DNA of 34,954 nt, from NCBI GenBank assembly GCA_905195085.1, contig CAJJUK010000012.1:1-34954 (forward strand). Direction: 5' to 3'. This document shows positions 18,363 through 25,911 of this stretch, piece after piece. Under the pieces are notes generated by a model that was not told the DNA's origin, searched no databases, and saw nothing but the letters and a program-made list of their open reading frames with translations. A program made the translations under genes and the position numbers. Position 1 is the stretch's first letter; each line of letters opens with the position of its first letter. This DNA is from an uncultured Christensenella sp. GTDB taxonomy: Bacteria; Bacillota; Clostridia; Christensenellales; UBA1242.

Positions 18363-19181
18363 TTATTTTGAAAGAACTTTTTCTCTGCCAATATCCATTG
18401 TTCCATCAAAGACACGAGTTGCACTTCCAGTCATGATGACGTTTTGCGCATCTTCACAATTGATGTCAAGAACTCCGCCATCAAGTTCCACAGAGATTTG
18501 TTGGGAGTCAGGGTTTGAATTTGCATGATAGCACATGACACTTGCACAGGCGCCACTTCCACACGCCATCGTAACTCCACTTCCTCGTTCAAAGACACGA
18601 ACACGCAGTTTGTCTTGTTGTTTGATTTTTACAAATTCTACATTTGTTCCCTTGTTGAAATATGCCAAAGAAGAAATCTCTTGACCATATTTGGAGATGT
18701 CAAAATCGAAATTGTTGACGAAAACAATGCAGTGTGGATTCCCTACATCTACTGGATGTAAAGTTACACTTTTGCCGAAAATATCTGCCTTAAAAGGAGA
18801 TAGAATTTTAACTTTTCCCATTTCAACTTTCACTTTTGCCTCGTTGCCAAAATTTTCAACAATTTCTGTTCTCACAATTTTCTTTTTTGTCTCAACAGAA
18901 AGTTTTGTTTTTTGTTTCTTGTCAAAAAAATATTTGCCTATGCATCTTAACGCGTTTCCGCAAATCTCTGCTTCGCTTCCATCAGTATTGAAAATTCTCA
19001 TTTTGACATCGGCACAAGTGGATTTGCTCATAACGACCAACCCATCTGAACCAATGCCAAAATTTCTGTTTGAAACGATTTTGGAAAGTTCCGAAAAATC
19101 AATATCTAAGTTTTGTTCTGTTAGGTCCAAATATACATAGTCATTTCCAAGACCTGTCAATTTGCTAAATTTAATCTTCAT
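18363..19181 (-). CDS. dapF: Diaminopimelate epimerase
   Basis: A 272-residue protein, the normal family length. It interconverts LL- and meso-diaminopimelate in the cytoplasm, supplying meso-DAP for peptidoglycan and lysine. Both catalytic cysteines of the two-base mechanism are present: Cys74 in EICGNALRC and Cys207 in TMACGSGACAS. The N-terminus (KLTGLGNDYVYLD) matches the family's F.K..G.GNDF pattern. It stands alone, away from other lysine-pathway genes, between the VirD4-like gene and an unknown gene. No Shine-Dalgarno site precedes the ATG; a TTGTCA / ATTAAT promoter with 17-bp spacing ends six bases before it, so the mRNA may be leaderless. Assignment secure. Confidence 0.96.
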   Translation of the reverse strand: MKIKFSKLTGLGNDYVYLDLTEQNLDIDFSELSKIVSNRNFGIGSDGLVVMSKSTCADVKMRIFNTDGSEAEICGNALRCIGKYFFDKKQKTKLSVETKKKIVRTEIVENFGNEAKVKVEMGKVKILSPFKADIFGKSVTLHPVDVGNPHCIVFVNNFDFDISKYGQEISSLAYFNKGTNVEFVKIKQQDKLRVRVFERGSGVTMACGSGACASVMCYHANSNPDSQQISVELDGGVLDINCEDAQNVIMTGSATRVFDGTMDIGREKVLSK

Positions 19182-19187
19182 AATAAT

Positions 19188-19216
19188 ATTAATGATTGTT
19201 GAAAACTTTTTGACAA
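19188..19216 (-). promoter_or_regulatory. Probable dapF promoter
   Basis: On the minus strand, TTGTCA (19211-19216), a 17-bp spacer, and ATTAAT (19188-19193), then six bases to the dapF ATG. The overlapping register TAATAT (19186-19191, 19-bp spacer) is possible. The -35 adjoins the U-tract of the upstream gene's terminator. Confidence 0.5.
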
Positions 19217-19217
19217 T

Positions 19218-19245
19218 AAAAAAGCGTATGCTTTTGCATACGCTT
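19218..19245 (-). terminator. Intrinsic terminator overlapping the VirD4-like gene's stop codon
   Basis: On the minus strand AAGCGTATGC, loop AAAA, GCATACGCTT, then TTTTTT: a perfect 10-bp stem (19222-19231 with 19236-19245). The stop codon TAA (19244-19246) overlaps the base of the stem. Confidence 0.9.
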
Positions 19246-21241
19246 AGAAGTCAAATGGGTTTGTTGATTTCAAAACTTTCTTATTTCTCATCTTGATGTC
19301 ATAATAAACTTTTGCGGTGTCCAAACTCTTCATTATGCCAACAGGTTTCTCAGCGTCTTTCTTATAGAAGAATGGAGTTTCATAGTTTGGCGTTTGTTTG
19401 ATTTTCATAGGGTTGAAACGGAAAAGTTTGACGATGACAGTGTTTCTTTCAATCTGTCCAAGTTCATATGGAGTGATAAGTGCTCTGTTCGTTCTCTGGA
19501 TTTGTGTGCTTGTTGTTGTGCTTTTTCCGTCTTTGTCTTTTTCAGACTTAGATTCACTTGAACTTTTTTCTTCATGGATAAGTTGAACTTCACCACACAT
19601 TTTTGAGAAACTGTCGCGGGTTGGTTGGTCATCAGTTCCAAGATAGATTTGTGCGTTGCAGTTTCCAATGATTGTTTTTGAAGCATCAGCGCCATATTTT
19701 GTTTCGAGCTGAGTATATGACTGAACTGCCATTTCATACAAGATGTTTCTACCACGAGAAACGGTGATCATGCTGTCAAATTTAGGAATTGGTGGCAAGT
19801 TACCAAATTCTTCCAAGATGAAGTAAACGTGTTTAGGAAGTTTTTTGTCGTGATATGTGTTTGCTTTGTCAACAAGACGCTTGTAAAGTTGTGACAAGCA
19901 AAGGATTGCAAGGTTGTGTCTTTCTTCTCTATCATCAGGAATAATCAAATAGAACGCTGTTGGTTTGCTTGTGAAATCGTCAAAATTGATGTCGCTTTGA
20001 GAAGTTAAGTATGAAATGCCGATATCGTTCATAAAAGAAATTTTACCATTCAAAACACCAATATATGATTTCGTTGTGTTTGGAGAGTTGTTGATAACTG
20101 CAGATGTCAAGTTTGGAACGGTTGAAGTTGCTTCATCTCTGCCTTGCAACAAATATTTTCTGACCGTTTCAAATGGTGCTTCAGCATCAGGATCTCTGAA
20201 TGTTGCAATTTTATAAAGATTGAAGAAGTTGAATTTTTCTTTGGTCATTCCAAGTTCTGGATTTAAACTGTCTTCAAGCATAGCAAGTGCACAACCATAC
20301 AAATAATCTTGAGCACCTTCTTCCCATGTTGGATCTTGGGCTTTTGATTTTGGAGCGATTGTGTTACAAATTTCTCTAAGTTCATTTTGAGCCAAGTCAC
20401 AGTAAACTTGTTCTGCACTTGTTACAGCCACTCTAAGTTGGTTTTCATCTGGATAAGCCACACCTTCAAAACCAAACCATTCTTGTCCATAGGTTTCACC
20501 AGGGATTTCTTGATAGCCAGCATCTTTTGGTCTGATTCCATTGGTGCATTTTTTGATATTGTTTTTGCAGTTCTTGCCCTTATGATAAACTTCAAAAGCG
20601 TGTTCCATTGGATTCCAACGAGTTGAAGAAAATGGGTCTCTCAAATCTAGGGTTATGACACGATAGCCTTCATCTTCCAAAATTTTGCTTGTCTTTGTGT
20701 AGAGCTCGCCCTTAGGGTCAGAGATAACCATACATGGCTTTTCTCCAGAGTGAGCATAAATTCTGATTGAAGGAACAAGACAAACAGAGGTTTTACCAGA
20801 TGCGGTTGTTCCGATAATCAGACAGTGATATTCATCTTTCATTCCAATCTGATATTTTCCATTGACGATTTGGTTCCTGAAAACGATGCCTGTGTTTTTC
20901 AAAGATGGTAAAGCTGACCATGTTGTGCTGATAAGTCCAGGAGTGGAAGCGATTTTGTCGACACTCAACCATTGAGCATCGTAAGAAAGTTCCATTTCTT
21001 GTCCGCCGGCAGTTTTACCTTTAGAATTTTTTGCTTCTTCCTTTTTTGGTTTTGACATGAATGCGAAGATTATTCCTGCAACAGCACCAACGCCGGCACC
21101 GACAAAGGCATAATCAGTAGTCAGCGAGTCCACAAAATTTGATGGTTCTTGAGTGAAATAGTGCAATGCCACACCTGCCGCATATCCAATTATTGTCAAA
21201 ATGATAAAAGAGATTATAAATGATTTTAATTTCTTTGACAT
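19244..21241 (-). CDS. VirD4/TraG-family coupling-type ATPase, isolated
   Basis: A 665-residue membrane ATPase of the type IV coupling protein family, which in conjugation feeds DNA or protein substrates to a secretion channel. Seen: two N-terminal membrane helices (about 7-28 and 43-62); Walker A GTTASGKTS with Gly149-Lys150-Thr151; the family motif VISDPKGELYT at about 172-183; a Walker B-like segment FILEEFGNLPPIPKF; and, after it, SRGRNILYEMAVQSYTQLE, typical of TraG/VirD4 C-terminal halves. The start ATG has AGGAG six bases upstream. TATAAT at 21253-21258 is 11 bases from the ATG. No relaxase, VirB4, pilin or other mating-pair gene occurs in this window, so the partner is elsewhere or the protein has another transport role. 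Family certain, role uncertain. Confidence 0.9.
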   Translation of the reverse strand: MSKKLKSFIISFIILTIIGYAAGVALHYFTQEPSNFVDSLTTDYAFVGAGVGAVAGIIFAFMSKPKKEEAKNSKGKTAGGQEMELSYDAQWLSVDKIASTPGLISTTWSALPSLKNTGIVFRNQIVNGKYQIGMKDEYHCLIIGTTASGKTSVCLVPSIRIYAHSGEKPCMVISDPKGELYTKTSKILEDEGYRVITLDLRDPFSSTRWNPMEHAFEVYHKGKNCKNNIKKCTNGIRPKDAGYQEIPGETYGQEWFGFEGVAYPDENQLRVAVTSAEQVYCDLAQNELREICNTIAPKSKAQDPTWEEGAQDYLYGCALAMLEDSLNPELGMTKEKFNFFNLYKIATFRDPDAEAPFETVRKYLLQGRDEATSTVPNLTSAVINNSPNTTKSYIGVLNGKISFMNDIGISYLTSQSDINFDDFTSKPTAFYLIIPDDREERHNLAILCLSQLYKRLVDKANTYHDKKLPKHVYFILEEFGNLPPIPKFDSMITVSRGRNILYEMAVQSYTQLETKYGADASKTIIGNCNAQIYLGTDDQPTRDSFSKMCGEVQLIHEEKSSSESKSEKDKDGKSTTTSTQIQRTNRALITPYELGQIERNTVIVKLFRFNPMKIKQTPNYETPFFYKKDAEKPVGIMKSLDTAKVYYDIKMRNKKVLKSTNPFDF

Positions 21242-21368
21242 ACATAACTCCTATTATATCTTTATTTTAATCATTAATTGAAAAAAAAGCAAACAAAACT
21301 TAATATTATATAAATAATAAGGATAATCAATTTAAAATAGAACGAAAAACGAGCACTCTAGTGGCAAG

Positions 21369-21397
21369 TTGCAAAAAATAAAATTTTGTGATATAAT
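21369..21397 (+). promoter_or_regulatory. Strong extended -10 promoter for a non-coding leader or RNA
   Basis: TTGCAA (21369-21374), a 17-bp spacer ending TGA, and TATAAT (21392-21397). Predicted start is near 21404. No convincing rightward coding frame opens for about 250-310 bases, so it drives either a non-coding RNA or a long leader. Confidence 0.75.
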
Positions 21398-21403
21398 ATC
21401 AAA

Positions 21404-21571
21404 GTATCAAGCATAGATACCGTTATGCTCGGACTGTTAACTAAGCACCAAAACGATGGAAGTGTTGCATTTAGGTTATGTCCGTTTCTAGTTACGGGTT
21501 GTAAAAATTTGTATCTGTCTTTTTGGTCAGCATAAACGGCACAGGTCTTGATAATCTTGATTTCCATCAAG
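21404..21571 (+). ncRNA. Candidate structured RNA or leader, unidentified family
   Basis: This is the only gene-free stretch over 300 bases (21242-21714). From the predicted start the RNA can form: a 5' hairpin GTATC/GATAC (21404-21420); a long-range helix CGTTATGCT (21421-21429) with AGCATAAACG (21529-21538), one bulge; inside it GGAC (21431-21434)/GTCC (21480-21483) with inner CTAA/TTAG, and a CCGT/ACGG hairpin (21482-21497); then a perfect hairpin CTTGAT-TTCC-ATCAAG (21556-21571). AGATAC (21415-21420) could instead pair with GTATCT (21511-21516), a possible switch or pseudoknot. No U-tract terminator follows, so it may continue into the YgjV-like gene as a leader. I find no tmRNA, RNase P, SRP, T-box or common riboswitch signature. 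The 3' end is uncertain. Confidence 0.4.
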
Positions 21572-21714
21572 AAATCTCAGTCAAAGATTCTTGCTTAAAT
21601 GTGTGAATTGCATCTATAAAGACAAAGGCATGTTTAATAAAAGGTGTAAATCAGTCTATGGTGGCAAGGCGAAACGGTCTTTGGCGAAAGAAAGGATTGA
21701 ATGAATATTTTTGT

Positions 21715-22425
21715 ATGTCTAATGTCAGTTTTATAATTGCACAAATTTTAGGCTTGACGGCGACAGTAATTCTATGTCTTTCTTATATGGTTAAAGACAA
21801 AAAGAAATTTTTGTTGGTTAGCTTTTTTGGAGACATAGTTTATGGCTTGACATTCATATTTGTTAATTCTTGGGGAGCAGGATTGATAACTTTGTTGTCT
21901 TGTGTGCAGTCTTTGTGTTTCTATCTGTTTGATAGAAAGAACAAAAAGATGCCAAAGACAATGGCTTTCGTCTTCATTGTGATGTTTGTGGTTGCGGGAG
22001 CGTTGGATTTTGGAAGTTATTGGGATTTGATCCCGATTTTCACCTACGCTTGGTTCACAATCGCTCTCTACTTTGAAGATGTGGAGTCAATTAGGCTGAT
22101 GTACATTTTGCCTAATGTCCTTCAAATTGTGTATGACTTTATGGTTATGGCATATGCCAATGCTATTGAAGATGGGGTGGAAACAACCATCTTGATTGTT
22201 GTCAGCGTTATCGGTTTCATGAAAACCAAAAGGACGACAAGAAAGATTACATTCAAACATGCAACACTTAAAAAATTTTCAAGACTTTTTAATGGAATCA
22301 TAGGAGTTGAACAATTCAACTTACAGTCCGCCATTTCTGAAGTCAAAACTAGTGATAACCAAATGTCATACCCATGGTTGGGTGACGAAGTTGTTCAATT
22401 GTGCCCAATTGACAGATATGGCTAG
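21715..22425 (+). CDS. YgjV-family integral membrane protein
   Basis: A 236-residue polytopic membrane protein from ATG 21715 (MSNVSFIIAQILGLTA...). The frame is open from ATG 21658, which would add a 19-residue basic, non-hydrophobic extension; YgjV-family proteins start just before the AQ-LG helix, so I prefer 21715. Neither start has a good ribosome-binding site (AAAGG lies 12 bases before 21658). About six helices can be seen, with hydrophilic turns such as VKDKKKF and DRKNKKMPK between them, and a family-like second half (TYAWFTIALYFED..., LPNVLQIVYDFMV). The last 60 residues form a cytoplasmic tail. Function of the family is unknown. A structured leader of about 300 nt lies upstream, hinting at RNA-level control. 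Confidence 0.78.
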   Translation: MSNVSFIIAQILGLTATVILCLSYMVKDKKKFLLVSFFGDIVYGLTFIFVNSWGAGLITLLSCVQSLCFYLFDRKNKKMPKTMAFVFIVMFVVAGALDFGSYWDLIPIFTYAWFTIALYFEDVESIRLMYILPNVLQIVYDFMVMAYANAIEDGVETTILIVVSVIGFMKTKRTTRKITFKHATLKKFSRLFNGIIGVEQFNLQSAISEVKTSDNQMSYPWLGDEVVQLCPIDRYG

Positions 22426-22451
22426 CTGAATTTGCGAGTCACAAATGTGAC

Positions 22452-22485
22452 AAAAAAGAGAGAAATTGCCGATTCTCTCTTTTTT
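22452..22485. terminator. Intrinsic terminator after the YgjV-like gene
   Basis: AAAAAAGAGAGAA (22452-22464) pairs with TTCTCTCTTTTTT (22473-22485) across an eight-base loop. A/T runs on both sides would also allow leftward function. Confidence 0.88.
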
Positions 22486-22528
22486 ATTTGTATCATGATT
22501 TTATGAGAATGGAAACAAATTTTTAAAT

Positions 22529-22557
22529 TTGACAACTGGCAGTTCAAGTGATAAAAT
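22529..22557 (+). promoter_or_regulatory. Promoter of tRNA-Arg (and probably the fucosidase)
   Basis: Perfect TTGACA (22529-22534), 17-bp spacer ending TGA, and TAAAAT (22552-22557), an extended -10. The tRNA begins about 24 nt after the predicted start. No terminator separates the tRNA from the following gene. Confidence 0.82.
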
Positions 22558-22587
22558 AAACAGAACCAAAAAAGGTGTGTAAAATAT

Positions 22588-22662
22588 GCGTCCATAGTGA
22601 AATGGATATCACATAAGTCTTCGGAACTTAGATTTCGGGTTCAAATCCTGATGGACGCACCA
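22588..22662 (+). tRNA. tRNA-Arg (anticodon UCG)
   Basis: A complete 75-nt cloverleaf with encoded CCA. Acceptor GCGTCCA/TGGACGC, D stem GTGA/TCAC, anticodon stem TAAGT/ACTTA with loop CTTCGGA (anticodon TCG, reading CGN codons), variable loop GATT, T arm TCGGG-TTCAAAT-CCTGA (one G-T pair), discriminator A. Confidence 0.97.
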
Positions 22663-22690
22663 AAAATATCAAACAAACAAAGGAGTCGCC

Positions 22691-23908
22691 ATGTTCAACA
22701 AAAAGATAGAAAAATTCATTGATTTGGGACTGGGACTTTTTGTTCATTATGGAGTTTACAGTGTTCTTGGACAGGGAGAATGGGTGATGTCTGAGAAACA
22801 TATGTCAATTCAACAGTATGAAAAGGTTGCAAAAAAATTTAAGCCAAAGGAAGATTGGTCGGATGATTTATGCAGGTTTGCAAAAGATAATGGGTTTAGG
22901 TATATTGTTTTAACCACAAGACATCATGATGGATTTTCCCTTTATGACACAAAGGTATTGAGTGATTTTGATGCACAAAGATTTTTGCATAGAGATTTGG
23001 TCAAAGAATTTGTCGCAAGTTGCAAAAAATTTGGAATTAAACCCTTTTTCTATCATACGTTGATTGACTGGAGAGAAGAGCAGAACTTTAAGTGTTTTTC
23101 AGATTATTTGGGCTATTTGAGAAATAGTTTGAAAATTTTATGCACAGAGTATGGAGAGATTGGTGGGTTTTGGTTTGATGGACAATGGAAATATCCCGAT
23201 GAAGATTGGGAAGAAGAAAAAATGTTTGACATAATAAAAACTCTTCAACCAAATGCAATGATAATCAATAATTCGGGACTTAACAATTTGGGAGCAAAAA
23301 TCGGGAGATTTGCTGATGTTGTAACCTTTGAAAGAAACGATATTTCAAATTATGACTATAAAAAGGATTCAAAGTTTTATGCGGCGGAAATGTGTCAAAC
23401 ATTGAATTCTCATTGGGGATATGCTGAAAACGACATAAATTATAAGTCAATCAAAGAAATATTGTTAGATTTTTGCAAATGTAGAAAATTTGGTGGAAAT
23501 TTTTTGTTGAACGTTGGACCAAAACAGGACGGAAGCATACGAGATATTGACAAGGCTTTGATTTCTTTGTTTGGCAAATGGGTTAATTTAAATAAAACGG
23601 CACTTTATCAAACACGACCAATTGACATAAGTTTGCCACAAAATTGTTTTGCTTTGAAAGGAAAACATAATGAGATTTTTTTGTTTGTAACAAATTTGCC
23701 TATGGCCTTGGACATGAATATATCAGAATATAGAAAGAACCCTATTAGAATTTTATTTGATGACTGTAAAAAGATAAAAAGTGCAAGTTGGATTGACAAC
23801 AAAGAAAAAATTATGATCAGACAAATTGATTGCAAGGAAGGATTTGATATTGAACCATTTATGTATGGAGAAAATTTCATTGTTAGAGTTGCTAAAATTG
23901 TTTTTTAG
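22691..23908 (+). CDS. GH29 alpha-L-fucosidase, cytoplasmic form
   Basis: A 405-residue glycoside hydrolase of family 29, which removes alpha-linked L-fucose from glycans with retention through an Asp nucleophile. Seen: a TIM-barrel start with GLFVHYGVYSVLGQGEW (about residues 15-31), HHDGF at 78-82, GGFWFDG with candidate nucleophile Asp163, and FLLNVGPKQDG in the later part of the catalytic domain, all typical of GH29. The protein lacks a signal peptide, so it should act inside the cell on imported fucosylated oligosaccharides. AAAGGAG lies upstream of the ATG. The gene starts 28 bases after tRNA-Arg with no terminator or promoter between, so the two may share a transcript. The general acid/base residue cannot be placed by eye. 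Confidence 0.9.
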   Translation: MFNKKIEKFIDLGLGLFVHYGVYSVLGQGEWVMSEKHMSIQQYEKVAKKFKPKEDWSDDLCRFAKDNGFRYIVLTTRHHDGFSLYDTKVLSDFDAQRFLHRDLVKEFVASCKKFGIKPFFYHTLIDWREEQNFKCFSDYLGYLRNSLKILCTEYGEIGGFWFDGQWKYPDEDWEEEKMFDIIKTLQPNAMIINNSGLNNLGAKIGRFADVVTFERNDISNYDYKKDSKFYAAEMCQTLNSHWGYAENDINYKSIKEILLDFCKCRKFGGNFLLNVGPKQDGSIRDIDKALISLFGKWVNLNKTALYQTRPIDISLPQNCFALKGKHNEIFLFVTNLPMALDMNISEYRKNPIRILFDDCKKIKSASWIDNKEKIMIRQIDCKEGFDIEPFMYGENFIVRVAKIVF

Positions 23909-23917
23909 ATAAAAAAA

Positions 23918-23947
23918 TTGAAAATCAAAAAGATGGTGTGATATAAT
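23918..23947 (+). promoter_or_regulatory. Extended -10 promoter of the ABC exporter, leaderless start
   Basis: TTGAAA (23918-23923), 18-bp spacer ending TGA, perfect TATAAT (23942-23947). Exactly six bases follow before ATG 23954, so transcription should begin at the start codon. No Shine-Dalgarno sequence is present. Confidence 0.82.
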
Positions 23948-23953
23948 GTGCTC

Positions 23954-25753
23954 ATGGAACAGGCAGTTGAAAAACAGAAGAAGGGAGCACATTATTTTTT
24001 ACGCTCACTGAAATATTTAAAACCATATAAGAAGTATGTTGTTATTGTTGTAATAAGTTGTATTCTTGCATCGACCTTGGCAGCATTTGTGCCAATTTTT
24101 ACGGAAAAGACATTGACTTCTTTCACATCAGGATTGTGGAAGGAGCTTTTGATTAATGCTTCGCTTTTGTTGTTGGTCAACTTGCTGCAATCTGTTGTAT
24201 TTATGTCCTTGTGGGGAACAACGGCTTACAAATTGAAAGCAATGGTAACAAAAGACATTCGTTTCACAACCATTCAAAATGTTTTGAGATTTAAGATTAG
24301 AAATTTTGACTTAAACAGCAGTGGCAGATTGTTGCAAGTTATCAGTGGCGACACGGCAAATTTGGCCACAGTTTACAACAAAATCATTGATATGATCATG
24401 AGCATGATGGCAAAACTGGCTGTTTTTGTTTATATCTTCTGTGCAAATTACATACTTGGATTTTATTGTCTGCTTGAATTCTTACTTGTATGTTTCACAT
24501 ATCACTTCCGCATTAAAGCCAGAATGAACGATCAAAGAGCCATGAAATTGTCGGAAGATAAAAACATTGGACTTGTCAATGAAACCATTCGTGGTGTGAG
24601 AGATATCAAAAACTTTAACATCAAAGATTCAATATTGAAAAAGAATGAAACCGCACTTGAAGAAGTGGAAAAACTAGATGCGAAATTTGGTGCAAGACAA
24701 TATCAATTGTATCGAGTTACTCAAATAACCCGAGATGTTATGGCATTTCTATACATTCCACTTGCACTTTTGTTGATCTATTTCAACATGACGACATTTG
24801 CCATTGCATTCACAATTTTTGTTTTTAGGGACAATATTGTCAGCATTGTTGATTGGTTTATGGAAACTTGGGAATATGTCAAAGACGGAGAACTTTATGC
24901 GGAAAGAATTTTCAAAGTGATAGATGGTTGGGAAGAAGGTTTTGAAACGTTCCCGGAAAAAGATTTGTTTAAATCATTGCCAAAAAATCCAGATATCGAA
25001 ATCAAAGATTTGACATTTTCATATGATGGAAATGAAGATGTGCTGAAAAATCTTAATTTGCAAATTCAACACGGCAAAAAAGTGGCGATTATTGGTGCAA
25101 GTGGAGGCGGGAAAAGCACTATCCTAAAATTGTTAAACAAATCATATGAAGTTCCTGACGGCACAATTTTTATAGGTGGACATGATATCAATGAATTTTC
25201 AGAAAATACCCTAAGAAAAATAATAACGATTGTTCCGCAGGACCCATACATTTTTAATTTCAGCATTTTGGAGAATTTGAAGATTTTCAATCCGAAAGCC
25301 ACAAAAAGACAAATCATATCAGCGTGTAAAAAGGCGCAGATTTATGATTTTATAATGCAACAGCCAGAAAAATTTGAAACATTGCTTGGAGAAGGTGGAA
25401 CGCGTTTGTCTGGCGGACAAAAACAGAGACTGGCGATTGCACGAGCATTTCTGAAAGACAGTCCAATATTTATTTTTGATGAAAGCACAAGTGCTCTTGA
25501 CAATGAAAACCAAGGAAAGATTAAGGAAGTCATCAACAGCATAGGGCGAGACAAAATTGTCATAACCGTTGCACATAGGTTGTCAACCATTGTTGATGCT
25601 GATGAGATTTTCTTTATGAAAGATGGAAAAATTCTCACAAGCGGAACGCACAAAGAACTTTTGAAGAACTGTCAAGAATACAAGAATTTGTATGAAAGAG
25701 AAAATTGGTTATATGATGATTTTTTTGGACAACCTCAACCAGAAGGATATTAA
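23954..25753 (+). CDS. ABC exporter half-transporter (fused membrane and ATPase domains)
   Basis: A 599-residue protein of the ABC type I exporter fold, active as a dimer. Residues about 15-310 hold six membrane helices. The ATPase domain shows Walker A GASGGGKST at 381-389, a Q-loop VPQDPYIF, signature LSGGQ at 485-489, Walker B IFIFDESTSALD and the switch His in TVAHRLST. All motifs are intact, so ATP hydrolysis is expected. I chose ATG 23954 over an in-frame GTG at 23948 because the -10 ends at 23947 and the transcript should start at the ATG. Substrate unknown; such proteins export lipids, peptides or drugs. It is monocistronic between its own promoter and a terminator. Confidence 0.93.
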   Translation: MEQAVEKQKKGAHYFLRSLKYLKPYKKYVVIVVISCILASTLAAFVPIFTEKTLTSFTSGLWKELLINASLLLLVNLLQSVVFMSLWGTTAYKLKAMVTKDIRFTTIQNVLRFKIRNFDLNSSGRLLQVISGDTANLATVYNKIIDMIMSMMAKLAVFVYIFCANYILGFYCLLEFLLVCFTYHFRIKARMNDQRAMKLSEDKNIGLVNETIRGVRDIKNFNIKDSILKKNETALEEVEKLDAKFGARQYQLYRVTQITRDVMAFLYIPLALLLIYFNMTTFAIAFTIFVFRDNIVSIVDWFMETWEYVKDGELYAERIFKVIDGWEEGFETFPEKDLFKSLPKNPDIEIKDLTFSYDGNEDVLKNLNLQIQHGKKVAIIGASGGGKSTILKLLNKSYEVPDGTIFIGGHDINEFSENTLRKIITIVPQDPYIFNFSILENLKIFNPKATKRQIISACKKAQIYDFIMQQPEKFETLLGEGGTRLSGGQKQRLAIARAFLKDSPIFIFDESTSALDNENQGKIKEVINSIGRDKIVITVAHRLSTIVDADEIFFMKDGKILTSGTHKELLKNCQEYKNLYERENWLYDDFFGQPQPEGY

Positions 25754-25755
25754 AG

Positions 25756-25781
25756 AAAGAAGAGAATTTCTTCTTTTTTTT
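25756..25781 (+). terminator. Intrinsic terminator after the ABC exporter
   Basis: AAAGAAG (25756-25762) pairs with CTTCTTT (25770-25776), followed by a run of T. The stem is AT-rich but the position, just after the stop codon, and the long T run fit. Confidence 0.7.
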
Positions 25782-25860
25782 ATTTTTGACAAAGGGAATT
25801 TTTCAGCATTAAAACAGAAGTGAAAAAATTTATCTAATTGCATAACATCTCAAATATCTT

Positions 25861-25888
25861 TTGTGAAAATTTTTATTTGTGTTATACT
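25861..25888 (+). promoter_or_regulatory. Promoter of the lipoprotein gene
   Basis: TTGTGA (25861-25866), 16-bp spacer ending TGT, TATACT (25883-25888), an extended -10. Predicted leader is about 17 nt with GGAGG just upstream of ATG 25912. Confidence 0.65.
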
Positions 25889-25911
25889 AACTTTATAAAA
25901 ATGGAGGGAAC

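Noticed and set aside
19244..21241. Integrative conjugative element or prophage
   Set aside because: Only the coupling-type ATPase is present; no integrase, relaxase, attachment repeats or phage genes occur.
21358..21570. A 70-residue leftward reading frame in the gene-free stretch
   Set aside because: No ribosome-binding site or promoter, unusual composition, and it lies opposite a strong rightward promoter and base-paired structure.
21404..21657. T-box or other known riboswitch upstream of the YgjV-like gene
   Set aside because: No T-box GGTGG.ACCGCG element, terminator or conserved riboswitch core was found.
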